Below, one piece after another: positions 8,209-15,466 of a stretch of DNA of 64,000 bases. A model generated the notes under the pieces. It worked only from the letters and a program-made list of their open reading frames with translations. It had not been told where the DNA came from and made no database searches. The first letter of the stretch is position 1; every line of letters starts with the position of its first letter. Origin of the DNA: DASRDU01 sp046331565 (GTDB lineage Bacteria; Acidobacteriota; Blastocatellia; RBC074); assembly GCA_046331565.1 (NCBI GenBank), contig JAXLQP010000001.1:1860001-1924000 (forward strand), read 5' to 3'. The position numbers and the translations under genes were made by a program.

Positions 8209-8292
8209 GTGTTGCGCGATTTGCCAGAATCGCGCGGCTCACATAATGGTTCGATTGCGAAGTCAGCGCGATTCTGGCAAATCGCGCAACAC
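8209..8292. repeat. Dispersed inverted repeat, family A, copy 1
   Basis: Arms 8209-8235 and 8266-8292 are perfectly complementary over 27 bases (core cgatttgccagaatcgcg) around a 30-base loop. The same core recurs at 47421-47497 and 52031-52122. Flanks are also shared with the 47.4-kb copy: TTTCAA-TGC-GTCCG-like on the left and a ctgcttccg / gatctgaaatcc block on the right. The repeated unit is therefore larger than the hairpin. Confidence 0.9.
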
Positions 8293-8513
8293 CTGCTGCT
8301 TCCGCACACTGATCTGAAATCCAATCCGATCACTGAAGAGAAAAGGTGAAAAGGCGACAAGAAATTCTGAGTTTCTGCTTTGATGCGCCTTTCATTCTCC
8401 ACTCTCTGACCTTCGTGTCCTTCCTGCTCTTTGTGGTTTCACTCATTCCTGCCTGTCTCTGAACAACTGCTCAGAATCAGCAGAGACAGGTGATGCGATA
8501 AGCAGCAAGTGTC

Positions 8514-8594
8514 ATACCAGCGCGCAGTCACGCGCCGCTTTCAGCGTTCATAATGTGCCGCACCGTACAGACTACGGCTTCTGCGCGCTGGTAT
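8514..8594. repeat. Long-loop inverted repeat with 14-bp arms
   Basis: ataccagcgcgcag at 8514-8527 is exactly reversed and complemented at 8581-8594. The loop is 53 bases. It lies in the 558-base spacer between the divergent BON operon and the glycosyltransferase gene. I did not find a second copy in this window. The spacer otherwise holds the family A repeat and no gene. Confidence 0.7.
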
Positions 8595-8717
8595 ATACAA
8601 TCGCATCCCCGCAACAGAGATTGCCTGTGACTCCCGCGCATCAACTGATGGCATGTTTTGTCTGATTTTCCCTGAAAGCATCCAGACCGCAATCATCATC
8701 AATCACAGAGGCAGCGT

Positions 8718-9818
8718 GTGAAACTGGTCATTTTCGGACTTGCAGTCAGCTCTTCGTGGGGCAACGGACACGCCACGCTCTGGCGCGGACTGTTGCGCGC
8801 GCTCGTTGCCCGGCGGCATCAGGTCATCTTTTTTGAGCGCGATGTGCCGTATTACGCCGCGCATCGTGATCTGATCGAAATTCCCGGCGCGCAACTGGTG
8901 TTTTATCAGGACTGGGCCGAGATTCGCCATCAGGCAATGCGACTGCTCACGGATGCCGATGTCGGGATGGTGACTTCTTACTGCCCCGACGCGCTGGCCG
9001 CAACTGAACTGGTGCTGGCTGAAGCGCGATTGCGAGTCTTTTATGATCTCGATACGCCGATCACGCTCGCTCAGTTAAGCAGCGGTCGCAGGATTGATTA
9101 CATCGGGCCGCGCGGATTGCGCGATTTCGATCTGGTGCTGAGTTACACGGGCGGCGCGGCGCTCACTGAACTGGTCGAACGCCTCGGCGCACGCCGCGTT
9201 GCGCCGCTCTATGGCAGTGTTGATCCGGCTGCGCACTATCCCGTGCCGCCGACCGAACGCTTTCGCGCTGACCTTTCATACCTCGGAACATACGCGGCTG
9301 ATCGGCAGGCAACGTTGCAGGAACTCTTTATTGAAACGGCGCGCCTGATCCGGCAGCGCCGCTTTCTGATTGGCGGCGCGCAATACCCGCCGGAATTTCC
9401 CTGGACTGAAAATATTTATTTTGTGCGGCACCTGCCGCCCTGCGACCACGCAGCTTTTTACTGCTCATCCACGCTGACGCTCAACGTCACGCGCCAGGCG
9501 ATGGCAGAGATGGGCTGGTGCCCGTCGGGTCGCCTTTTTGAAGCGGCAGCGTGCGGCGTGCCGATCATCAGCGACTGGTGGCCGGGGCTGGATGAATTTT
9601 TTACTCCGAACGAGGAAATCCTGATTGCCCGCCAAACCGCCGATGTCGTTAACGCGCTGGAATTGTCGCAGGCTGAACTGAAGCGCACAGCAGCCCAGGC
9701 CCGCGCCCGCGTGCTGAGTGAACATACGGCTGAAAGACGAGCAGCACAGCTTGAAAGCATTCTGTCAGAAGCGATGAGTTCACAGGCACAGACGCTGGTC
9801 GGTTCTGTGATGATCTGA
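8718..9818 (+). CDS. CgeB-like glycosyltransferase
   Basis: 366 residues from GTG 8718. The N-terminal half begins MKLVIFGLAVSSSWGNGHA, and the C-terminal half holds SGRLFEAAACGVPIISDWW then PGLDEFF and a NEEILIAR segment. That is the donor-binding half of GT-B transferases of the glycos_transf_1_2 / CgeB type. It would move a sugar from a nucleotide-sugar to an unknown acceptor. The next three genes on the strand (sugar nucleotidyltransferase, methyltransferase, glycosidase-like protein) support a role in making a glycan or glycoconjugate. A family D inverted repeat starts at its stop codon. Confidence 0.88.
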   Translation: MKLVIFGLAVSSSWGNGHATLWRGLLRALVARRHQVIFFERDVPYYAAHRDLIEIPGAQLVFYQDWAEIRHQAMRLLTDADVGMVTSYCPDALAATELVLAEARLRVFYDLDTPITLAQLSSGRRIDYIGPRGLRDFDLVLSYTGGAALTELVERLGARRVAPLYGSVDPAAHYPVPPTERFRADLSYLGTYAADRQATLQELFIETARLIRQRRFLIGGAQYPPEFPWTENIYFVRHLPPCDHAAFYCSSTLTLNVTRQAMAEMGWCPSGRLFEAAACGVPIISDWWPGLDEFFTPNEEILIARQTADVVNALELSQAELKRTAAQARARVLSEHTAERRAAQLESILSEAMSSQAQTLVGSVMI

Positions 9819-9906
9819 ACAAGGAGCGCAGGCGTCTCGCCTGCTTTGCTTCAATCAATGCGCCTTGAGCGAAACACAGGCAGGCGGGACGCCTGCGCTC
9901 CTTGTT
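9818..9906. repeat. Dispersed inverted repeat, family D, copy 1
   Basis: Arms 9818-9843 and 9881-9906 match over 26 bases with one mismatch (core ggagcgcaggcgtctcgcc). The first base is the last base of the glycosyltransferase stop codon. A second copy is at 25291-25382. It sits between two co-directional genes of one cassette, so it could weaken read-through. Confidence 0.85.
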
Positions 9907-9949
9907 TTGTTCCTTGTTTGCTCTGTTCTGATGGCGGAGGATTCAAACG

Positions 9950-10723
9950 ATGTGGGGCATCATTCCGGCGGCTGGCGCAGGCAGTCGCATTCAGCCGCTG
10001 GCTTTTTCAAAGGAACTGCTGCCCGTTGGCAGCCGTCTGGATGGCGAAGTTGAAAGACCGCGCGCCGTCAGCGAATACCTCGTCGAACGCATGCTGCGCG
10101 CCGGAGCCACGCGCCTGTGCTTTGTCATTTCACCCGGCAAGTCGGACATTCTGGGTTATTACGGCGGCGCATACGGCGCAGCGCACATCTGTTATACCGT
10201 GCAGCCGCGCCCTGCCGGATTGTGCGATGCCATCTTTCGCGCCCTGCCGCTGATTGCCGACGATGAGCCGGTGATGATCGGGCTGCCTGATACGATCTGG
10301 TTTCCCGAAGACGGTTTGTGCGCGCTCGATGATGCGCATCTTTCGTTTCTGCTTTTTCCGGTTGAGCAGCCGCAGTTTTTTGACGCCGTTGTGACGGATG
10401 ATGACGGGCGCGTGCTGGAAATTCAGGTCAAGCAGCGCGACGCGCAATCGTCATGGATCTGGGGCGCATTCAAAATGCCGGGCCGCGTGCTGCGCGAACT
10501 GCACCGGTTATGGCGGCAGCGCGATGGCAGCGATGAATACATCGGCACACTGGTCAATGCGTGGCTCGCTCTCGGCGGCAAAGCATTCGGCGTGCGCGCC
10601 GGACAGGCCTATGTGGATGTCGGAACCCTGCACGGTTATCGCTCAGCCATCAGAGTTCTGAGCGAACAGCAACCGGCCATCATTGAACCGCACGATGCTG
10701 ATCGAATCACGCTGCATCATTGA
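9950..10723 (+). CDS. Sugar-phosphate nucleotidyltransferase (RmlA/GalU-like)
   Basis: 257 residues. MWGIIPAAGAGSRIQPLAFS followed by KELLPVG is the nucleotide-binding signature of sugar-1-phosphate nucleotidyltransferases (G-x-G-x-R, then P-K-E/P). LPDTIWFPED carries the metal-binding Asp and YVDVGTLHGY the second one. The enzyme makes an NDP-sugar from a sugar 1-phosphate and an NTP. It is somewhat short and lacks a left-handed helix domain, like RmlA-type enzymes. Position between a glycosyltransferase and a methyltransferase suggests that its product feeds the transferase; the exact sugar is unknown. Confidence 0.88.
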   Translation: MWGIIPAAGAGSRIQPLAFSKELLPVGSRLDGEVERPRAVSEYLVERMLRAGATRLCFVISPGKSDILGYYGGAYGAAHICYTVQPRPAGLCDAIFRALPLIADDEPVMIGLPDTIWFPEDGLCALDDAHLSFLLFPVEQPQFFDAVVTDDDGRVLEIQVKQRDAQSSWIWGAFKMPGRVLRELHRLWRQRDGSDEYIGTLVNAWLALGGKAFGVRAGQAYVDVGTLHGYRSAIRVLSEQQPAIIEPHDADRITLHH

Positions 10724-10739
10724 ATGAGAAATCGGGCTT

Positions 10740-11507
10740 ATGAAAACAGCAGCAGCAGAACTTTCGACTGAGCAGATCAGACAGCGCGTCAGCGAACTTG
10801 GTGAATGGTTTCATAACCTCAACCTGCGCGGGGTGTGGACGGCTCCGCATCATTTTCTGGGCGATTATCCGGCGCTCAAATGGCGCAGCTTTGCTCAGGC
10901 GATTCCGGCTGATCTGCGCGGCAGAACGGTGCTTGATGTTGGCTGCAATGCCGGATTCTATTCAATCGAAATGAAACGACGCGGCGCTGATCGCGTCGTC
11001 GGTATTGACTCGGATGAAACTTATCTGGCCCAGGCGCGGTTTGCGGCTGAAGTCTGCGGCGTTGAGATCGAACTGAAAAAGCTGTCGGTGTATGAAGTCG
11101 CCCGGCTCAGGGAGAAGTTCGACGTGGTGCTGTTTATGGGCGTCCTCTATCACCTGCGCCATCCGCTGCTGGCGCTCGATCTGCTCCGGGAACACGCCGT
11201 TGGCGACCTGCTCGTTTTTCAATCCATGCTGCGCGGCAGCGCTGAGATTGAACCCACAGCGGATGATTACCCGTTTGAGGAAACTGCAATTTTTGATCGT
11301 CCTGCCTTCCCGCGCATGGCCTTTATCGAGCGGCGTTACTCCGGCGACCCGACCAACTGGTGGATTCCGAACCGCGCCTGTGCTGAAGCCATGCTGCGCA
11401 GCGCAGGCTTTGAAATTACCGATCACCCCGAAGCGGAAGTTTACATCTGCCGCCGCGCCACAGCCGATTTCGATGAACGCATCACCGATGTTGTCGTGAA
11501 GTCGTGA
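10740..11507 (+). CDS. SAM-dependent methyltransferase of a glycan cassette (TIGR04290-like)
   Basis: 255 residues, ATG 17 bases after the previous gene. TVLDVGCNAGFYSIEMKRRG is the SAM-binding motif I, VVGIDSDE motif II, and FDVVLFMGVLYHLRHPLLAL the post-motif segment seen in CmoB-like class I methyltransferases. The opening (QIRQRVSELGEWFHNLNLRG) and the end (NWWIPNRACAEAMLRSAGFE) resemble a family found beside sugar nucleotidyltransferases and beta-xylosidase-like proteins (I recall it as TIGR04290). Its substrate is not known; a sugar or lipid-linked glycan is a fair inference from context. Confidence 0.85.
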   Translation: MKTAAAELSTEQIRQRVSELGEWFHNLNLRGVWTAPHHFLGDYPALKWRSFAQAIPADLRGRTVLDVGCNAGFYSIEMKRRGADRVVGIDSDETYLAQARFAAEVCGVEIELKKLSVYEVARLREKFDVVLFMGVLYHLRHPLLALDLLREHAVGDLLVFQSMLRGSAEIEPTADDYPFEETAIFDRPAFPRMAFIERRYSGDPTNWWIPNRACAEAMLRSAGFEITDHPEAEVYICRRATADFDERITDVVVKS

Positions 11508-11513
11508 GAAGGG

Positions 11514-11632
11514 CAGGAAGAGAGAGAACGGAACACACGGAAATCACGGAACACACGGAAAGAAGACAGAATCCAGCCTGAGATTTTTCGTCTGTTCCGT
11601 TATTTCCGTGTGTTCCGTTCTCTCTCTTCCTG
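11514..11632. repeat. Dispersed inverted repeat, family C, copy 1
   Basis: Left arm from 11514 and right arm ending 11632 match exactly over the outer 31 bases (caggaagagagagaacgg then aacacacggaaat), with partial pairing further in. It sits between the methyltransferase and the glycosidase-like gene, which are on the same strand. Family C also occurs at 14875, 31261, 40458, 46135 and 59028, with weaker forms at 18457 and 62770. Confidence 0.9.
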
Positions 11633-11674
11633 ACGGATTTTGCATAACGCACCTGTTCAGGAGACTGATTCACC

Positions 11675-12562
11675 GTGATTGAAGCCGTGATGCTCTGGAA
11701 CGAGCCGAATAACAAATCACACTGGGATTTTGAAATTGACCCCGACTGGCGCACTTACAGCGCGATGGTCAAACTCGCCGCCGATGCGGTCAAAGCTGAA
11801 AACCCGCGCATCGTCAAAGTTCTGGGCGGCATTTCACCGATTGATGCCGGGTTTATGAACAACCTGAAACAACAGGGCGTGCTCAGTCACACTGACGCCG
11901 TCGCTGTTCACGGTTTTCCGCTCGACTGGAATCACTGGCAGATTCACGAATGGCCCGACCGGCTCAATGAAATCAGGGCTGTGACCGAGCTGCCGCTGTG
12001 GGTTTCTGAAGTCGGTGTGTCAACTTTCGGCGCTGAAGAAGTGCAGGAATTCGGTTTGCGCCGCACGGCTGAGCTGCTGACAGGTCAGGCGCCGCGCATT
12101 CACTGGTACAGTCTTTACGACCTGCCGCGCGCGTGGCCCGCCACAACCAGGCACCGCGAAGCTGAAGGCTCGTCTTATTACCGCCATTTTTACATGGGCC
12201 TGCTGCGCGAGGATGGCACGCCGAAACGCGCGCTCAGGCAGTTCAGCGATTACACGCCCGAAATGGGCATCTGCCAGTGGTTTCATTTTGAGGATCACCG
12301 GCTGGAACCGGCGGTGCAATGGCTGCGGCGACTGGGCGTGAAGCACCTGCGCACGGGGCTGAGCTGGGCCGACAGTCACCGCCCGCAGGCTGAAGCGTGG
12401 TTTGACCGGCAGATGCAGGCGCTTGAAGATTTTCACGTTACCGTCACTTTCTGCTTCACGCCCGAATCGCGCGGAGTGCGCCCGCACCACACCAGCCCGC
12501 CGCTGCACATTGAAGAATTCGCTGACTTCTGCGCCCGAATGACGCGCCGTTATGCCGCCTGA
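11675..12562 (+). CDS. Beta-xylosidase-like glycoside hydrolase with permuted barrel order
   Basis: 295 residues from GTG 11675 (AGGAGA ten bases upstream; ATG 11690 is an alternative). MLWNEPNN (Glu10) looks like the acid/base strand and LPLWVSEVGVST (Glu112) like the nucleophile strand of clan GH-A, GH39-like enzymes. In ordinary members these are strands 4 and 7, with strands 1-3 in front. Here the strand 1-3 segment comes last: MGICQWFHFEDH, LGVKHLRTGLSWAD, VTVTFCFTPESRG, ending EFADFCARMTRRYA. The order thus appears circularly permuted. No signal peptide. I recall similar proteins beside the same methyltransferase family. Activity and substrate are unknown. Confidence 0.78.
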   Translation: MIEAVMLWNEPNNKSHWDFEIDPDWRTYSAMVKLAADAVKAENPRIVKVLGGISPIDAGFMNNLKQQGVLSHTDAVAVHGFPLDWNHWQIHEWPDRLNEIRAVTELPLWVSEVGVSTFGAEEVQEFGLRRTAELLTGQAPRIHWYSLYDLPRAWPATTRHREAEGSSYYRHFYMGLLREDGTPKRALRQFSDYTPEMGICQWFHFEDHRLEPAVQWLRRLGVKHLRTGLSWADSHRPQAEAWFDRQMQALEDFHVTVTFCFTPESRGVRPHHTSPPLHIEEFADFCARMTRRYAA

Positions 12563-12574
12563 AGGAATTGCGCC

Positions 12575-13093
12575 ATGCAACCGGAACCGCCGCCCGGCCC
12601 GGCTCTCAGTAACGTCGAAATCATCGCCCGGCTGGAATCCGAAGCCCTGCATCACCGCTCGCGTGGTGAACGCATCAGCGATGTCATCACGCGCAGCGTC
12701 GGCACGATGACCGTCGTCATCATTCACCTGATCGTCATTTTCATTTGGGCCGTCATCAATCTGAATCTGGTGCCGGGCATTGCGCCCTTTGATCCGTTTC
12801 CTTTTGGCATTCTGACGCTGACGCTGTCCGGCGAAGGCGTGATGCTGGCGATGTTCATTCTGATTTCGCAGAATCGTATGACGCGCCAGGCCGACCGGCG
12901 CGCTCAACTTGATCTGCAAATCAGCCTGCTGGCCGAGCAGGAACTGACCATGATCCTGCGCATGCAGCAGCGCCTCTGTCATCACTTCGGCCTGGAAGCT
13001 GAAACGAGCGGCGATGAAATCGAACAACTGGCCCGCACAACCGACCTCGAACAACTGGCCAGCGAGATTGAAAAGAAACTGCCGGAAGAATAG
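12575..13093 (+). CDS. DUF1003 membrane protein
   Basis: 172 residues. Two transmembrane helices (about 48-67 and 80-105) with the family pattern FDPFPFGILTLTLSGEGVML followed by FILISQNR, then a polar helical tail beginning RRAQLDLQISLLAEQELTMI. DUF1003 proteins are inner-membrane proteins of unknown function. The N-terminus (EALHHRSRGERISDVITRSV) is cytosolic and basic. It follows the glycosidase-like gene by 12 bases, so it is probably in the same transcript, but I see no functional link. Confidence 0.9.
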   Translation: MQPEPPPGPALSNVEIIARLESEALHHRSRGERISDVITRSVGTMTVVIIHLIVIFIWAVINLNLVPGIAPFDPFPFGILTLTLSGEGVMLAMFILISQNRMTRQADRRAQLDLQISLLAEQELTMILRMQQRLCHHFGLEAETSGDEIEQLARTTDLEQLASEIEKKLPEE

Positions 13094-13117
13094 CTCAGCC
13101 AGCGCTGAATTATTTCG

Positions 13118-14848
13118 ATGATTGTTTATCGGGCTGCGAAACAAACCTTCAGCACTGCGCCGCTGATTGCCCGTCTTGAGGCTGGCCTCAGCCGCTGTCT
13201 GCAAAGCCTGCACGCTGATCACGATTTCGTCAGAGAACTGCTGATTGACGCCGGAGAACTTGAAGCAGGCCTCACTGACGCGCTTTGCGTGAATGAGGAT
13301 GCAGTCAGCGCCTTGTCGCAAAGGCTCAGACAGATCAGCCTCGCGCTCGGCCACAGCCTTTATCTTTCCTGGTTCAGACGCGTTGATGAAGCTCGTGAGT
13401 GGCTGAAGAACGCAAACAACGGGCTGGCCGAATTGTCGTGCAGTGAGCTGCCGACCACAATCACGATCAGCCCACCCGAAGGTTACGCTTATTACGGGCT
13501 GTATCCTGAAATGTACCTCGCGGCGGCGCAGCAGTTCGCGCAGGCAGTACATCCCGCGCAGGCAGTGGTGATCGGCCTGCGCAGCATCGGCACCAGCCTG
13601 TCAGCCGTCGTCGCGGCCACGCTGGAACAAAGCGGCATTGCAACGCGCAGCTTCACCGTGCGTCCGCGCGGCCATCCGTTCGAGCGGCAACTGATCATCG
13701 CTCAGTCTTTGCTGAACGAGTGGCAATCAGTGCCGCGCGCACATTTTCTGATCGTGGATGAAGGGCCGGGACTGAGCGGGTCATCGTTTGCCGCAACAGC
13801 CTGGCGGCTGGCTGCAATCGGCATCAGCAATGATCGCATCATTCTGATGCCGAGCTGGGAACCGGACGGCACACAGTTCGTGTCAGAACGCGCGCGTCAG
13901 CAGTGGCCGAAGCACCGCAGGTTCACGGCCTCATTCGAGCAGGTCTGGATTGACAGCGGTCGCCTCTTTGCCGCGTGGCCGCGCGGGAACTGGCGCGAAT
14001 TGTCCGGCGGCAGATGGCGCGAATTATTTGAGCCTGATGAAACGAATTATCCGGCAGTCCATCCACAGCACGAGCGGCGCAAGTTTTTGGGGCAGAGCAG
14101 CGATGAACCGGGGTTGTGGCTCAAATTTGCGGGCCTCGGTCGTTATGGCAGAAAGCTTCAGACGCGCGCAGAAATACTGGCCGAAGCCGGATTCGCTCCG
14201 CGTGTGGTCGGATTGAAAGACGGCTTTCTGGCTTTTGAATTCGTCAATGGACAACCGCTTTCGCTCGCGCAGGCGAGGCCGCTGCTGCGCCAGTCAATCG
14301 CGCCGTACCTGGCCTTTCGGCAGCGCAACTTTCCGGCAGCGGCAGGCGTCAGCGCGGATGAATTGAAAGAAATGATTCGTCTCAATGTGGCTGAAGGACT
14401 CGGTGAAGCCTGGGCTGCAAAGTTACCCGACCTGACAGCAATGCCCGGCACAAATCAAACGGCCATCACCGCTGTTGATGCGCGGATGCAGCCGCACGAA
14501 TGGCTGCGCGCAGGCGAGCGGCTGATCAAAACAGATGGTCTGGATCACGGCGATGATCACTTTCTGCCCGGTGGCCAGGACATCGCCTGGGATCTGGCCG
14601 GTGCCTGTGTCGAACTGATGGCTGACAGAGCGGAGCGTGAAGCGCTGACCAGTCATTACCGACGGCTGACGGGTGATGACGCGACTGAGCGGCTGCCATT
14701 TTTTATGCTGGCATATCTTGCGGCGCGGCTCGGTTATGTCACGCTCGCGGCAACAACGCTCGGTGACAGTCCTGATGCGGCCAGGTTCGCGCGGCTGGCC
14801 AGACGTTATGCCGAACAGTTGCGGCGCGAAATCAGTCTTTGCCGTTGA
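13118..14848 (+). CDS. Phosphoribosyltransferase fused to a kinase-like domain
   Basis: 576 residues. Residues about 120-260 carry a phosphoribosyltransferase-type pattern: EGYAYYGLYPE, then VIGLRSIGTSLSAVVAATLE, and HFLIVDEGPGLSGSS (209-223), which has the acidic pair and glycine turn of a PRPP loop. From about 330 a second domain begins with LWLKFAGLGRYG and a hinge-like GFLAFEFVNGQPLS. It reaches GLDHGDDHFLPG followed by QDIAWDLAGA near 475-500, which resembles the catalytic and metal sites of aminoglycoside-phosphotransferase-like kinases but in compact form. There is no signal peptide. Function unknown; PRTases of this look occur in stress and nucleotide-modification operons. It follows DUF1003 by 24 bases. 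Confidence 0.72.
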   Translation: MIVYRAAKQTFSTAPLIARLEAGLSRCLQSLHADHDFVRELLIDAGELEAGLTDALCVNEDAVSALSQRLRQISLALGHSLYLSWFRRVDEAREWLKNANNGLAELSCSELPTTITISPPEGYAYYGLYPEMYLAAAQQFAQAVHPAQAVVIGLRSIGTSLSAVVAATLEQSGIATRSFTVRPRGHPFERQLIIAQSLLNEWQSVPRAHFLIVDEGPGLSGSSFAATAWRLAAIGISNDRIILMPSWEPDGTQFVSERARQQWPKHRRFTASFEQVWIDSGRLFAAWPRGNWRELSGGRWRELFEPDETNYPAVHPQHERRKFLGQSSDEPGLWLKFAGLGRYGRKLQTRAEILAEAGFAPRVVGLKDGFLAFEFVNGQPLSLAQARPLLRQSIAPYLAFRQRNFPAAAGVSADELKEMIRLNVAEGLGEAWAAKLPDLTAMPGTNQTAITAVDARMQPHEWLRAGERLIKTDGLDHGDDHFLPGGQDIAWDLAGACVELMADRAEREALTSHYRRLTGDDATERLPFFMLAYLAARLGYVTLAATTLGDSPDAARFARLARRYAEQLRREISLCR

Positions 14849-14874
14849 TGCCAGCCGGATTCAAGGTTCAGAAG

Positions 14875-14976
14875 CGAGAAGACGGAACAGACGAAATAAA
14901 ATCAGACTGTGTTTCAGACTGTGTTCAGGCTTTATTTTCGTCTGTTCCGTTCATTCCGTCTGTTCCGTCTTCTCTT
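14875..14976. repeat. Dispersed inverted repeat, family C, copy 2
   Basis: gagaagacggaacagacg near 14875 is reversed and complemented at the right edge (ccgtctgttccgtcttctc, ending near 14973). The inner part acgaaataaa also pairs with tttattttcg. It lies between convergent genes. The last codons and the stop of the MgtC-like gene (14951) are inside the right half, so the repeat encodes the tail of that protein. Confidence 0.88.
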
Positions 14977-15463
14977 TGTCTTTGTGATTGTCCTTGTTCC
15001 GCTGTCGGCGCAGCGCCAGCTTTCTTTCAAGCACTCTGACACCGCGCAGAACCAGCAGCGTCATGAAAGTAATGGCAATGGCCAGCGCAAACAGGCGCAG
15101 CGAGATGCAGATGCCCAGCACTCCGGTAAAGAGCAGTGAGGCCGCCGTCGTCAGACCTTCAACGTGTTCGCCTTTGTCCCGGCGAATGATCGTGCCTGCG
15201 CCGAGAAAGCTGATGCCTGTGATGATGGCTTCGATCAGGCGCAACGGGTCAGCGCGCAATGATTCATTATTGGGCAGCGGATGAAATTCTGAAACGAGCG
15301 AATAACCAACGCCGGTCAGCAAAGTTGCGGCTCCGGCCACCAGCATGTGAGTGCGCAACCCGGCGGGTTTGTCAGCCAGTTCGCGCTCCAGGCCAATCAT
15401 TCCACCCAGCAGAATCGCCAGCGCGGTTTCAGCGATGATCTGTAACTGCTGGTGCCATTCCAT
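14951..15463 (-). CDS. MgtC/SapB-family membrane protein
   Basis: 170 residues. ILLGGMIGLERELADKPAGL followed by RTHMLV is the MgtC family hallmark, and ISFLGAGTIIRR with TTAASLLFTGVLGIC complete it. About four transmembrane helices. MgtC proteins sit in the inner membrane and affect Mg2+/ATP homeostasis; most non-pathogen members are of unknown role. The last residues (KDNHKDKEKTEQTE) are polar and encoded by the family C repeat, so this tail is probably a recent addition rather than part of the fold. It lies 3 bases from the MCE gene and may be the last gene of that operon. Confidence 0.9.
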   Translation of the reverse strand: MEWHQQLQIIAETALAILLGGMIGLERELADKPAGLRTHMLVAGAATLLTGVGYSLVSEFHPLPNNESLRADPLRLIEAIITGISFLGAGTIIRRDKGEHVEGLTTAASLLFTGVLGICISLRLFALAIAITFMTLLVLRGVRVLERKLALRRQRNKDNHKDKEKTEQTE

Positions 15464-15466
15464 AAC

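Noticed and set aside
12020..13552. 510-codon minus-strand frame across the glycosidase and DUF1003 genes
   Set aside because: Overlaps three real genes on the other strand and has no family motif.
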